Shown here: positions 10,871-21,242 of the stretch, one piece after another
How the letters are laid out: each line of letters begins with the position of its first letter
Position numbering within the stretch: position 1 is the stretch's first letter
Assembly (NCBI GenBank): GCA_001972305.1
Contig: BDDD01000362.1
Location: 365,646-429,645, forward strand
DNA: 64,000 nucleotides
Source: Cephalotus follicularis
Taxonomy: Eukaryota; Streptophyta; Magnoliopsida; Oxalidales; Cephalotaceae
Direction of reading: 5' to 3'
Made by a program: the position numbers and the translations under genes
Notes under the pieces: model-generated
Database searches by the model: none
What the model saw: the letters and a program-made list of their open reading frames with translations, nothing else
Told to the model about the DNA's origin: nothing

Positions 10871-11040
10871 CGGTCTGGGCCGGTTCAACGGTTCCTGACA
10901 CCCTGAACCGGACCGGACCGCATTGCTCGGACCGGTTTAACCATGAACCGGCCACGTGGCACACGGTCCGGGCCGTTTCAATGCCCAGACGGGTCGGGCC
11001 GGGCCGGTTCACGGTTTTAACAGGCCCACTTGCAACCCTA

Positions 11041-11048
11041 CCAAGGCT
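11041..11048. repeat. Right 8-bp target duplication (CCAAGGCT) of the hAT element
   Basis: Identical to 5071-5078 and directly abutting CTTGCAACCCTA. Confidence 0.92.
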
Positions 11049-11698
11049 GATAGAGCAACTTTCAAGACAGAAGTAACTATTCCCAAGGTTCAAAACATTA
11101 TCACTATTAAAAAGATCAAATCAGCTACAACAAAAATGAGAGAAAAAATTGAAAAGAAAACAAGAAATCATCAAGAGAAAGAGATCAAACAAGCACATAT
11201 CATCAAAGAGAAAGATCCTCCACTTTCATATCAACATCAAAGCAAGAACAAGTTTTCTTCATCTATTTGAGAGCAACTATTTTCTTGTAATCAATATAGC
11301 CAAATCAAGCCTTTGAGAGGTTACACAAAACACATATTATTTTTGTAATCCACATTTAGGGGACTGAACCCTAAAGTGAAGAAAGGGGAGTGAACCCTTT
11401 TGATTGAGGTCAATCACAAAAGTTTGTCAGGTGCACCGTATAGCCCCCATAAAGATATTCGGAGATCGTGTTCGGGTGGAACACCAGTGGAATCTCAAGG
11501 AGGACATTGGGAAAGTGGACGTAGGCACGATCTTTGCCGAACCACTATAAATTATGTTTGCATCTCTCTAACCCTTCTCTCCGCAATTACTTTATTTATT
11601 TATTGTTGATTGCCTATTTAATTTGTGTTCATTGCTTAACTTGATTAAATAAAAAAAAGTTAATACTATAATTCACCCCCCCCCCTGTAGTATATTCA

Positions 11699-12418
11699 AT
11701 TTCAAACGATACCACAAAAAACGAACCAAACATTTTCCAAAGAGAGAGAGACATCGATTCAGGCAGACATCGATTCAATCGAAACCACAACAAATGAATA
11801 AAAAAATTTCGTCCACACACAGAGAGGCATCAATTCAATCAATTTAAAACCAGCATATTATAAACAAAACAGTAAGTTAAAAACTCATAAAAAGAACCAC
11901 AAATATTTTGCATCAACATCATTATAAATGATATTATGGTGTTACACAAATTTAATAAAAATCATGTAGAACGATATTGGAATGAATAATAATTACTTTT
12001 CTAATTTTAAGATTATATACACCAAACAATCTCTTATATAAATGCTAATATGCCTTTGTGAGGATGTGCTTAGAGTAGAAGAAAAAGTAAAAGAAGTTAC
12101 AATTTCTCAGCTCGTCTGATGCATTTCAAATAACAAAAAAACACTTGCAGCAAACATTTAGATGGGGATTGCTTTAAAATAAATCAACATTTCATTTACT
12201 TTTTCAACGTACCTGTACTAATGTAAAGTCGGGCTTCGTCGCATTCTTCCCAGTTCAATTGATCAATGAGCCAAAAAGGGATTTGGTGGAAGAAAGGAGA
12301 AAAATAAGTTGTTCTACGGGGTTAACTACTTCGTCCGATTCTTCCCAAAATGTATATCGATTTTTGTTTTAACATTTGGGGGTTTGGTTTTATTTAGAAG
12401 AGGTTAAGTGTAATAACC
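11699..12418. other. Right copia target duplication (ATTTC, 11699-11703), then gene-free host DNA
   Basis: After ATTTC the sequence is AT-rich with short direct repeats (CAGACATCGATTCA-type at about 11750, 11765 and 11826). I see no gene. A GAGAGAGAGA tract lies at about 11741-11750. Confidence 0.6.
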
Positions 12419-12574
12419 GCAATTCAATTAATGTATATTGATCCAATTTAGAATAAAATATACATTTTAATTGATTTATTTGTCCAATTATATTAAAATC
12501 TATGATTGGTAAATACTTGGGTTGAATGGATGTGCAATTGGTGAAGTATCAAAGTTAAGAAACCCTAAACCAAC

Positions 12575-12665
12575 CCAAACAACCGACTGTCACAGGGCAA
12601 CAGTCGACTGTTTTCCACGTGATGAAGGCAGTCGACTGCCCACTATAGCCAGTCAACTGGAATTG
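12575..12665. repeat. CAGTCGACTG palindrome cluster 1 in the Tekay LTR
   Basis: AACCGACTGTC, ACAGTCGACTGTT, GGCAGTCGACTGCC and CAGTCAACTGG lie within 90 bp, about 156-245 bp into the LTR. The related LTR at 41554 has GCGTCGACGC at the matching offset. Confidence 0.85.
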
Positions 12666-13671
12666 CCCAGGACAGGTTCCTGGCATGTGCAGGGACAAGA
12701 ATGACAGATGGGTAGGAGGCACATGCGTTTCACCATCTGCCAGAACATGCAAAAGTGAATGTTTGCATGTTCTCTGCAGACCTACAACCTAAAAATTGAT
12801 AATTAATGAGAGAAAGGTGAAGTGAGGGATGCATGCGATGGAAAGAAAATGGAGAAAAGATGAGTGCATGTGACTTAGGAGGAATCTGACGAATTCAAAA
12901 GGATTTTTGACATTATATCAATTGTTGTATGATGTATTAGTGTTAGAAAAACACTGAGTGAAGTGAGAATTGCTAAGGATTATTAAAAGCTTGCATTGGT
13001 AGGATTGGAGAATTCAAAGAAGGAACCTTGAAGCTTTGGTCTCTTGGTAAGTTCTCAATTCGAATTCTCTGTGGTTATGATGATAATGTAGCTAGGAATG
13101 TTAATATCTCCTGTTAATGGATTAGAATTAACAACCTTTTGAATTGAAATAGAAAGTAGTGATTGGATCAAGTGGAATGGTGACTATAACCTCTAGAATG
13201 GATTTTAATTGTTGTTGATGGCATGAATATGCTTACTTGGTTCCTAAATGTAAATACATCTTCTATCAAAACAAGTTAAGATCAATGAATCCTAGATTGA
13301 ATGGTACTTGACATGGAATTCAAAAGGAAAATGGAAGAAAAAGGAAAGTTAAGACTTAAATGGATTAATGATTAACCACTGTTAGAGTTATTGAAACCTA
13401 CTGGTACTGATGCATGTGTTCATAAACAAACATGCATAGATTGATTCTGCTGGAATTGAAAAAGTGATTGGTGAAAAGTGACTTGGAACTCAAAGAGAAA
13501 GATCAAACTCAATTGATCTTGGGATAGCGATTTGAGGTAGGGGTAATGATATGTTATGGAAGATATAGTATGCATATTGTGTATGTCTATTTTCTACATG
13601 CTACATGTATTGAAATTGATTGAAAATTGAAATTGCATTGCATGACATGCCACTGCCTGCATTTTCTGGAC

Positions 13672-13795
13672 AGAGGCAGTCGACTGTCAACAATTACAGT
13701 CGACTACCCAACCCTTTCAATCGACTGCCAAGCCCAAGCAGTCGACTACACAACCTAAACAGTCAGCTAATCTTGAGGGCAGCCGACTGTTCTGG
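13672..13795. repeat. CAGTCGACTG palindrome cluster 2 in the Tekay LTR
   Basis: GGCAGTCGACTGTC, ACAGTCGACTACC, CAATCGACTGCC, GCAGTCGACTACA, ACAGTCAGCTAA and GCAGCCGACTGTT come at about 20-25 bp spacing, roughly 1,250 bp into the LTR. Spacers are C/A-rich (CCAACCCTTT, CCAAGCCCAAG). Confidence 0.85.
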
Positions 13796-15135
13796 GTAGA
13801 AATTGCATAATATTGATTGAATTGCTACTGTTTGATACTGTTATTGAATTGTATATGCTACCACCATATAGTATATACTGTTTGATGTTATTTAACATTG
13901 CTACTACTTATATTGCAATAATCAAACGAACTATGTGCTATATGCACAATTCATGGTTTTAAACACCATTTCAAATGAAAACTATTATGGCAAGAACTAC
14001 TGATTTGTGATATTGTTACTGAATATGCTACTGTCATATTAGTATAAACTGTTTTGGTGTTTTCTAACACCACTACCACTTGTATTTCAATGATTGAAAC
14101 CAACTATGGGCTATGTAGTCAATTTATGATATTAACTATCAATTTTCAAATGAATGACTATTGTCAAATGAACTACTGATTTTCCTCCTATATGAGAGGT
14201 ACCTACTGTTTTATTTCCCAAACTAGAAACCACTATCGAAATGAGATCGCTTACCTCCGAAGAGATGTACGATAAATGACTTGTTATATGTTTCTAAAGA
14301 AAACAACTTTTATATTGCATATTATACATATATGTGATATTATTATTGAACTGAATTGATTGTCTATGTTATTGCCGATTAGTCGAGTGATGGCAGATGT
14401 CACTGGCTAACGGAGGTGGTCCTAGGTGCCAGGAGTTGGCTAGAGTACACACCAAAACTGCATGCAAATGCAGAGATTGATTGTTAAACTACCCGCCAAC
14501 GCCGGTAGTAATTGTTACCTTATTTATCATCTTCGGAGCGTAGGGTGATAGATAGGCGGTGCACAGTTGGTGCTAGGAGTTAGCGACATGTGACACCCAA
14601 TTGATGGATGAATTGATTGTACCCTTGTGCGGTATTCTTGCATATGGATTGTTGATGACCACTTGGCATGATTGCTTATATATTGGCTCATTTAAATGTT
14701 ATTTTGATATAAACTGTCATACATGTTGCATTCATATATTCCTTATCATGCATTATCTCTCTACTTAGCCAAGTGAGGACAACGGCTAACCCCTACAATT
14801 TCAGATTAAGCGAAGACCTTGGAGATTGCCGCTAAAGCTTGGAGAGCTTCTTACTTTTGTTTAAGGTTGTTATTTCAATTATGATGTATTGTATTGTATT
14901 GAGTGGATCACATCCCGTATTGAGTTATATTTCCTTTTTGAAAGGATAATTGTTGGTTTTACCCGCACGTAGTATGGGATGCGTGCGGACGGCTTGTATT
15001 TATATTCCGGCTTATCGAATGCTTCCGCAAACTTAATTATGAATTGTGCTGGAATATTGTTTATGTTTATTTCTGATATCACCACATATGCTTGTCCATT
15101 ATACGTGAACCGAAACAACGGGGTGTGACATTAAG

Positions 15136-15949
15136 AATGTTGTAGTGATGGGTATATGGGCATATTAATATGTAAATAGGTTAGATTCAGGTATTATGAG
15201 TTTGGTTCATGTTGGGTTAGGTCATATGGGTATTAAACTATTAGTTGTCACTTAACAGTTATTTTGGATGGAAAATTTGATAGGAGGCAATGATGATGGA
15301 CGGGGAAGAGTTTGGGAACAATTTTGACACAAAAAAAAATCAGGGATTAACGTAACACAAAATGTAAAATTCAGGGGGCAATAATAGATTTAACCCTAAA
15401 ATTTTTGGATCCGTTACTGTGTCTATAGTGAATTGTGTATATATAATAATAGCTCCAAAGTCTGTTTTACTATTTCGTATTGCAAATGCTTCCGAATCCA
15501 TTAACTCTATAAAAAAAAAGAATCATTCTATTTGTACTGAAAGTTTGAAATTAAAACTGTATAAGTCAAGGCCAATTCAACAACATAGGAGTTTACATAT
15601 ATATAGTTTTCCTATATTTGTTAAGATTCTTAATTTTATATACCCTTAAAAACATAAAATCATATATAAATATATATTATATATATTTCGTATATCCTCG
15701 TCTAACCTTCATTCTCCGTTACCGAACATGATTTATATTTGCCATTAGATGATCTATCGATAATGTTGAAACTAAAGTTGGGTAGATTTTTATCAAATAA
15801 AAAATCTTGATAAAAAAGTATATTAAATGTTATATGTGAGATTATTGATTAATTGATTTTTCTGTGTAAATATATAAAAAAAAGTATTCATAATTATTTA
15901 ATTATCTTGAAAATTTACATAATAATATACATAAATTGTATATTCAACT
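15136..15949. other. Host spacer between two solo LTRs
   Basis: AT-rich, with no convincing coding or RNA gene. TATATATTATATATAT-like sequence lies near 15665-15690. It ends with CAACT (15945-15949), the target duplication of the next LTR. Confidence 0.5.
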
Positions 15950-16801
15950 TGATGTGGGGAAAAATCTGTTTATACCTAGAATGACACGTGTCCCCCGCTG
16001 ATATAGCCAAGTGTCCAGGGGCTTTGAAACTTACATAGACACGGATCAGAGGAAACTCATTAACTCCAACTACAGTGACAGGCGAAGAACTCCTCCTCGG
16101 CATCAGCGCCGATGAGCTCGTCCTTGGTTGCTTTGCAGAGGCCATCCTCCTCGGCAGCAGTGCCGAGAAGCTCATCGTCGACATCAGTGTCGAGGACATC
16201 CTCCCTGACTGCATCGTTGAGAACCTCTTCCTCAGCAGCATTGCAAAGGACATAATGATTCAGACACAAAACCTTGAAGAAGTTTTTGACGTTGAAGACC
16301 TTGAAGCGGACAAGAGACCAGATGACCTCTTTTTCCTCGTTCTGCGCAGGATAATGCCATAAAATCAGCCTACATTCTGGGGATTTACTCTTTTAAATAT
16401 AGAAGGATAAGATATGATAAACTTCCTACAAGTAAAGTACCAACAAATCTGGTGGAGATCAAGGGAAATGCCCGAGATCCTCGACATTTCCTTAGGGGAT
16501 ACCTTTCAACTCCGATTTACACGCTCAGGTAGTTACAAACCAACACTATATATACCAGTTCCAAAGTTGAAACAAAGGTGAGTAATTTTAGCACTCTAAA
16601 GAACCTTATTTTCTCTGTGCAACCTCTAACTTGAGCGTCGGAGTGTCCCGGAAGAACAACATCCTGGACATTCTACCTTTGTGCTCTATTTGTGCAGGGA
16701 TAGTCACCAAATACATTTTTCGGACATATTCAAGCGTTCCCATTAACAAATCAAAACCCTCCACGTAGGGTATTACTGAAGGGAAATTTTCTGTACCAAC
16801 A
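15950..16801 (+). mobile_element. Solo LTR of a Ty3/gypsy Tat-lineage element
   Basis: Starts TGATGTGGGGAAAAATCTG and ends GTACCAACA, flanked by CAACT (15945-15949 and 16802-16806), 852 bp. It carries the landmarks of the other Tat-lineage LTRs here: an ACACGTGTC box near the start (15981), CTATATATACC (16547), and ACTTGAGCGTCGGAGTGTCC (16629). It is longer than its relatives because of an internal 27-bp tandem repeat. It ends about 400 bp upstream of the aquaporin start, so it could influence that promoter. Confidence 0.85.
16087..16260 (+). repeat. 27-bp tandem repeat, six units, inside the solo Tat LTR
   Basis: Units start at 16087, 16114, 16141, 16168, 16195 and 16222, with part of a seventh at 16249. 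Typical units are GAGCTCGTCCTTGGTTGC..., GCCATCCTCCTCGGCAGC... and AAGCTCATCGTCGACATC.... Because 27 is a multiple of three, reading frames stay open on both strands: plus-strand nonapeptides ELLLGISAD, ELVLGCFAE, AILLGSSAE, KLIVDISVE. The open frames follow from the repeat and are not evidence for a gene. Confidence 0.85.
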
Positions 16802-16806
16802 CAACT

Positions 16807-17200
16807 AAACAATTAGATTTATAAAAAAAAATTTACAAATTTTTTTTATTAAAAAAAAATAACACTTCCGCGGAGGGTACTACACTATCACAAATACAAA
16901 TCAAAATATTAACCAGGTCAAAAAGTCCACATTTATAGCAGAAAGAAGGGTCCTCATCACCCTTTTAATAGAGCTACTGAGAACGTATTCGAATCCACTT
17001 TTAAAGAAGTCGATTGATACGAGATGCCATGGCCACCCAGCTCGATCTCAAGCTTACACATGAATATTAGGTGGGGTCACAGATATTGAAATAACACCAC
17101 TATAATTATAGTTCTTTAAGATTTGGCGGCAAAGTTTGAAAGTTTGATTAAAACTGGCTCAAACTTCCATAGTGAAGCTCAATTTTTCACACATAGAGCC
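16807..17200 (+). promoter_or_regulatory. Upstream region of the aquaporin gene
   Basis: About 400 bp lies between the solo LTR and the aquaporin ATG. An A/T-rich block (16818-16860) is followed by mixed sequence. No single TATA box is compelling; CATTTATAGCAG (16930-16941) is a candidate. An in-frame ATG-less extension upstream of 17201 ([14 protein letters not shown]) does not resemble PIP proteins and is taken as untranslated leader. Confidence 0.4.
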
Positions 17201-18532
17201 ATGGCCAAGGACATTGAGGTTGGAGGGAGTGGTGAGTTCCATGCCAAAGACTACCATGACCCCCCACCAGCTCCATTGATCGATACGGAGGAGTTCACTC
17301 GGTGGTCCTTCTATAGGGCTATTATAGCCGAGTTCGTTGCTACCCTCTTGTTTTTGTACATCACTGTGTTGACAGTGATTGGTTACAAGAGCCAGACTAA
17401 TGCAAATAATGGCGATGACGATTGTGGTGGTGTTGGAATTCTTGGTATTGCTTGGTCATTTGGTGGAATGATCTTTGTTCTTGTTTACTGCACTGCCGGT
17501 ATCTCAGGTTAGTTTTAAATGTCTTACACACGATATGATATGGGATTAGTAGAAAGAGTAATCATCACACAGAAGACTTATACAGGCTCTGTACAATAAA
17601 TCACATGGAGAGTCGAATCCTTGCCCTTAGCCAAGAAGTTCTGGACCCATCTTTTGAAGCAACTCTAAAACTTATAAACTGTGAAAATAGCCTGAATCCT
17701 GACGTGTTTACTGAATTGGAGCAGGTGGGCACATTAACCCAGCAGTGACGTTCGGGCTGTTCCTAGCCAGGAAGGTCTCATTGGTCCGAGCCATACTGTA
17801 CATGGGGGCACAGTGCTTGGGAGCCATATGCGGATGTGGGTTTGTCAAGGCATTCCAAAAGGCTTACTATAGTAGGCACGGTGGTGGGGCCAACGAGGTC
17901 GCTGATGGATACAGCACTGGCACTGGATTGGCTGCTGAGATCATTGGCACCTTTGTTCTTGTCTACACTGTTTTCTCTGCGACTGATCCCAAGAGGAATG
18001 CTAGAGACTCCTATGTTCCTGTATGTACATAATCTATAAATTTAATTTATTAACATCCATAGAAAATTAAGATTCATTTTGATTTCAAGATATATTGGGT
18101 TTCATTAATCAAATGTAAACGATCTTTTTGGAATTGACTTGTTTAAGGTTTTGGCACCACTGCCAATTGGATTTGCTGTGTTCATGGTTCACCTAGCCAC
18201 AATTCCAATCACTGGCACCGGCATAAACCCAGCTCGCAGTTTTGGAGCTGCTGTTGTATACAACCAGGGCAAGGCATGGGATGACCATGTACTATTTATT
18301 CACTATAAAACTAGATCTTAATTTATTTTTTTTTTAAAATCTAGCTTATTGGTGCTTATGTTAACTATTTTTTCTAAATATTATATTGGGCTTATTTCAG
18401 TGGATTTTCTGGGTTGGACCCTTCATTGGTGCTGCAATTGCTGCATTCTATCACCAGTACATCTTGAGAGCAGCTGCTGTTAAAGCAATTGGGTCCTTCA
18501 GGAGCTTCTCCGCCATGTCAATATCCAGATGA
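17201..18532 (+). CDS. PIP2: Plasma membrane aquaporin, PIP2 subfamily (four exons)
   Basis: Plasma-membrane water channel. Exons are 17201-17507, 17725-18020, 18148-18288 and 18401-18532; all introns are GT-AG and the positions are those usual for PIP genes. The product is 291 aa (usual PIP2 about 285). The start is ATG at 17201, giving MAKDIEVGG with the diacidic DIE that aids ER export. Six membrane segments are present, with the two NPA boxes at 107-109 ([10 protein letters not shown]) and 228-230 (GINPARSFG). The selectivity filter is the PIP type: F87, H216, T225, R231. Phosphorylation sites equivalent to SoPIP2;1 Ser115 and Ser274 are present (S121 in RKVS, S280 in GSFRS). Two oddities: loop D reads RNARDSYVP with Tyr199 where PIPs have the pH-sensing His, and the tail after GSFRS is FSAMSISR, not the usual short Asn-rich end. 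The longer N-terminus and loop A support PIP2 over PIP1. Confidence 0.93.
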
Positions 18533-19249
18533 TATGCTTGTTGGGTAACAGAAGAACATCAAATCAAATATATGGAGATCATGTCATGTATTATTGCATT
18601 GCCTTAGGCCTTTAGCTAGTGTACTTACTGGCCACTAATTTTGAACGAGCCAAATGTTGTGCGTCTCTGAGTCTCTCTGATCCGTTTTTCCCTGTTTTTT
18701 TTCCCTTCTTTACTCGGAGTTTGTGATATTATTGGATAAGTTACGGATTAATGTACATTAATTCAACAGATGTTTCGGTGTATTTAGTGCAGTACCTCAG
18801 TCTCACCATGACAATGTACTGTGTCAATAAAGTAAAATTATATAGATACAAACAATAGTATATGTTAGATAAATAATGGATAGCTATTAGACCAGAGGGG
18901 ATAACAATTTCTTCACATCCGATTGATTGCGGAAAGTTAATTTTAAGTGATTTATTGTAGAAAGTTTTATTGGTTGTCTTGTATTCTATTTTTTAGGTTT
19001 AAGTTGGGTCCAATATTTATAATGCTAAATATTTTAAAATTAGGGTTTAATTTTCCTTATATATATATATATATATATATGATCATAAACCAGAAAGCTA
19101 TCAAGAGAGATAAGTGTTAATGAGGCTAGAACTGAGAAAATTATGGTGAAGATCTGATTCTTGATCGAGATCTCCTGTGTGAATTCTTCAAACCACGTAA
19201 AACTGAGTGTTATTATGTGATTATCTGTTAAGATGTTTTGTTTTTCTAC
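18533..19249. other. Aquaporin 3' region and spacer, with an (AT)n microsatellite
   Basis: A likely polyadenylation signal, AATAAA, lies near 18826 (GTCAATAAAGTAAAATT), about 300 bp after the stop. An uninterrupted (AT)n run of about 11 units sits at 19060-19080. No gene is visible. TCTAC at 19245-19249 is the left target duplication of the next element. Confidence 0.55.
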
Positions 19250-19769
19250 AGATACGGAAAATTTTCTTATATAAATAAGTCACCGACGCGTGTCACATGG
19301 GGCCATAGACACATGAGAAATCGTCTTAAATCGTGGTGATAATAGGGAGATAACTCCTTCATTCAAAGATAAGGAAACGACCTAGAATTTCGGCCGAATC
19401 CAAGGGACCAATAACCTCCTCCACGATGTTAGCAGTTCAGAGATAGTTACGGTCAGGTAAGGTTATAAATACCCTCAAGAAAGACTATGGGGGGGTCGAT
19501 CAATTTACAATACGCCTATTATCTTCTCTGCTATCAACTGACTTAAGCATCGGAGTGTTCCCGGGAGTAAAACTTCATGGACTTTTGATAGTTTGCTTTT
19601 GTGTGCAGGGAAGACCAGAGAGAACCTAAATCTAGTACTGTCTTCGGACCATCCAACGCTTTTCCCAACAAATCAAACCTCCACCCGTGGAGGACTGTTG
19701 TGAAGTTGATTTCTGCATCAACAGTTAGTGCCGTCTGTGGGAAATGCGACGTGATTTGTTTCAACAATG

Positions 19770-20990
19770 CCTCCGAAGAAAACTAACCCTGCGGCCGCTC
19801 CCGATTAAGCTCCCCTCACCAATGAGCAATTCAACCAGCTCCTTCAAGAGATGAGGAGGCTCACTACTTTGCTGGCAAACAATTTGGCCAACCAGAATCA
19901 AGCTGGACCAAGCCAACCAACCCCAGAACAACAACAGCCTCTAGAGGCCAGGCGAAACCCGCAAATAAGGGCCAGATGCCCTCTAAGGCTGTCAGAGATT
20001 GATACATCTCAGATATCAGAGTCCTCCAGTGCAAGAGATTACAATTATGATCTCCCGCATGACCTCTCAGAGCAAGATTCAATGGAGGAAGAGGAGCTCC
20101 GTGCACGTTCCAACGTGTCTCGTAGGACTGAATCGCGGCCGAGGAGTAGGTCAAACTACTCGGTCAGACCAATCGCAGGGCCATCGCAGATCTCTAGCAA
20201 GTCTAGAGACCAAGAAGACATCGAGCAGACCATGAATAGAAAGTTTGCAGAGATTGAGAAAAGGCTCAGAGAAGCCGAGCAGACGAAGGGATACCTGTCA
20301 GAGGTACGGAACATAAACTTCACTCCCTTCGCTTCAGAGATACTGAGGGAGCCTATGCCGAGAGGGTTCAGACTCCCAACGTTCAGAGAATATGACGAGT
20401 CCTCTAACCCGATACAACATGTGAGGTATTATACTCAGATCATGCTCGTGCACCAAGCTTCAGACGCAGTCTTTTGTTGAGGACTTCTGACGACCTTTAC
20501 TGGTGTAGCTCAGACGTGGTGCTCCACGTTGCCCCCAAAGTAAGTGGAAAACTTCGAGTAATTCAGTGAGGTGTTCGTCACAAAATTCCTTAATAGCATC
20601 ACCCAGAGAAAGAACTCTAATCATCTGATCAACGTGGTGTAAGGAAAAAATGAATCCCTTAGAGACTACCTGACTCGATTCAACAAGGAATCTCTGATGG
20701 TAAAGGACCTGGAACATTCCTTTGCTCTGGCAGCCTTGAATAGTGGGTTGAGAGACAACTCAGCTTTCACTTTCTCCCTGATGAAGAAGCATGCCTTAGA
20801 TATGGCAGACCTCCTTAGAAGAGCTGAAAAATATATAAATACAGAGGAGGGTCTGGCCGCTAGAAAGTAGAAAACCTCATGGTCTGGTTATCAGGAGAAA
20901 GAAGAACAACCAAGAAGGGAACGCAGAGAAGAAGCTCCACAGCAGAGAGATGAGCAACAACCTCGAGGTGTGATACACACCATTTCTGGA
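19770..20990 (+). pseudogene. Gag region of the Tat-lineage element (fossil)
   Basis: Begins at the ATG-CCT-CCG of MPPKK..., then QFNQLLQEMRRLTTLLANNL, an Arg/Ser-rich linker, EQTMNRKFAEIEKRLREAEQ, and FRLPTFREYD leading into the retrotransposon gag domain. The same order occurs in the elements at 33711 and 63237. Structural protein of the retroelement; broken here. Confidence 0.7.
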
Positions 20991-21242
20991 GGGATCGTGT
21001 CTAGAGGCGAACACAGTAGGGCCAGAAAGGCCTATGCAAGACAGACCTTTTCCGTGCAGCAACAACACCCGCAGGGAAAAAGGCTGAAGAAAGGTGGAGA
21101 AAGAGGAACTGATTACATTCCTCAAAGATAATAAAGATGTATTCGCCTGGTCTGCAGAAGAGGTCCCATGGATCAACCTTGAGATAATGCTTCACAAACC
21201 CAGTGTAGATCCAATGCGGCCCCCAACCAGGCAGAATATAAA

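Larger units (their letters stand above)
5079..11040 (-). mobile_element. hAT DNA transposon, 5.96 kb, ends and target duplication intact
   Basis: Terminal inverted repeats TAGGGTTGCAAG (5079-5090) and CTTGCAACCCTA (11029-11040) are perfect over 12 bp and fit the TAGGG/CAGGG hAT pattern. Inside each end lies about 200 bp rich in GGTCCGG/GGCCGG words (5091-5290 and 10870-11028), then clusters of CGTCAACGC-type motifs (5290-5520 and 10500-10870). Cargo is a transposase on the minus strand (8084-10223) and a PF20167-like gene on the plus strand (5671-6840). The insertion target is a roughly 48-bp tandem unit inside the copia LTR: matching GCTGATAGA-CAACTT-CAAGA sequence lies on both sides. The transposase has two visible lesions, so the copy is recently dead or possibly still mobile in trans. 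Confidence 0.92.
4272..11698 (+). mobile_element. Solo LTR of a Ty1/copia (SIRE/Maximus-like) element, split by a hAT insertion
   Basis: The LTR starts TGTTGACATTTATGTCTCAA at 4272 and ends TATATTCA at 11698, flanked by ATTTC on both sides. The start, with GATTTTGATGATAACA downstream, and the 3' part (GTGGACGTAGGCACGATC, then GCCGAACCACTATAAATT near 11520-11560 and a C-run near 11675) are the style of SIRE-type copia LTRs. Without the 5,962-bp hAT and its 8-bp duplication the LTR is about 1,457 bp. No internal region is present, so it is a solo LTR left by LTR-LTR recombination. Its 4380-5000 part is rich in CGTCGACG-type repeats. Confidence 0.85.
12419..15130 (+). mobile_element. Solo LTR of a Ty3/gypsy (Tekay-type) element
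   Basis: Starts TGTAATAACCGC and ends ACGGGGTGTGACA, flanked by the 5-bp duplication TTAAG (12414-12418 and 15131-15135), giving a 2,712-bp LTR. It shares its end, the segment TTAGCCAAGTGAGGACAACG (about 14765) and the CACGTAGTATGGGATGCGTG segment (about 14966) with the 3' LTR at 41554-44341, so the two belong to related families. No internal sequence remains. Two clusters of CAGTCGACTG lie inside. The clean duplications suggest moderate age. Confidence 0.88.

Noticed and set aside
16060-16362. Overlapping open frames on both strands with nonapeptide repeats
   Set aside because: They are produced by the 27-bp tandem repeat (a multiple of three) inside a solo LTR, with no promoter, signal or domain.
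17123-17200. Upstream in-frame extension of the aquaporin
   Set aside because: It starts from a non-ATG codon and has no similarity to PIP N-termini, while MAKDIEV at 17201 is the typical PIP2 start.
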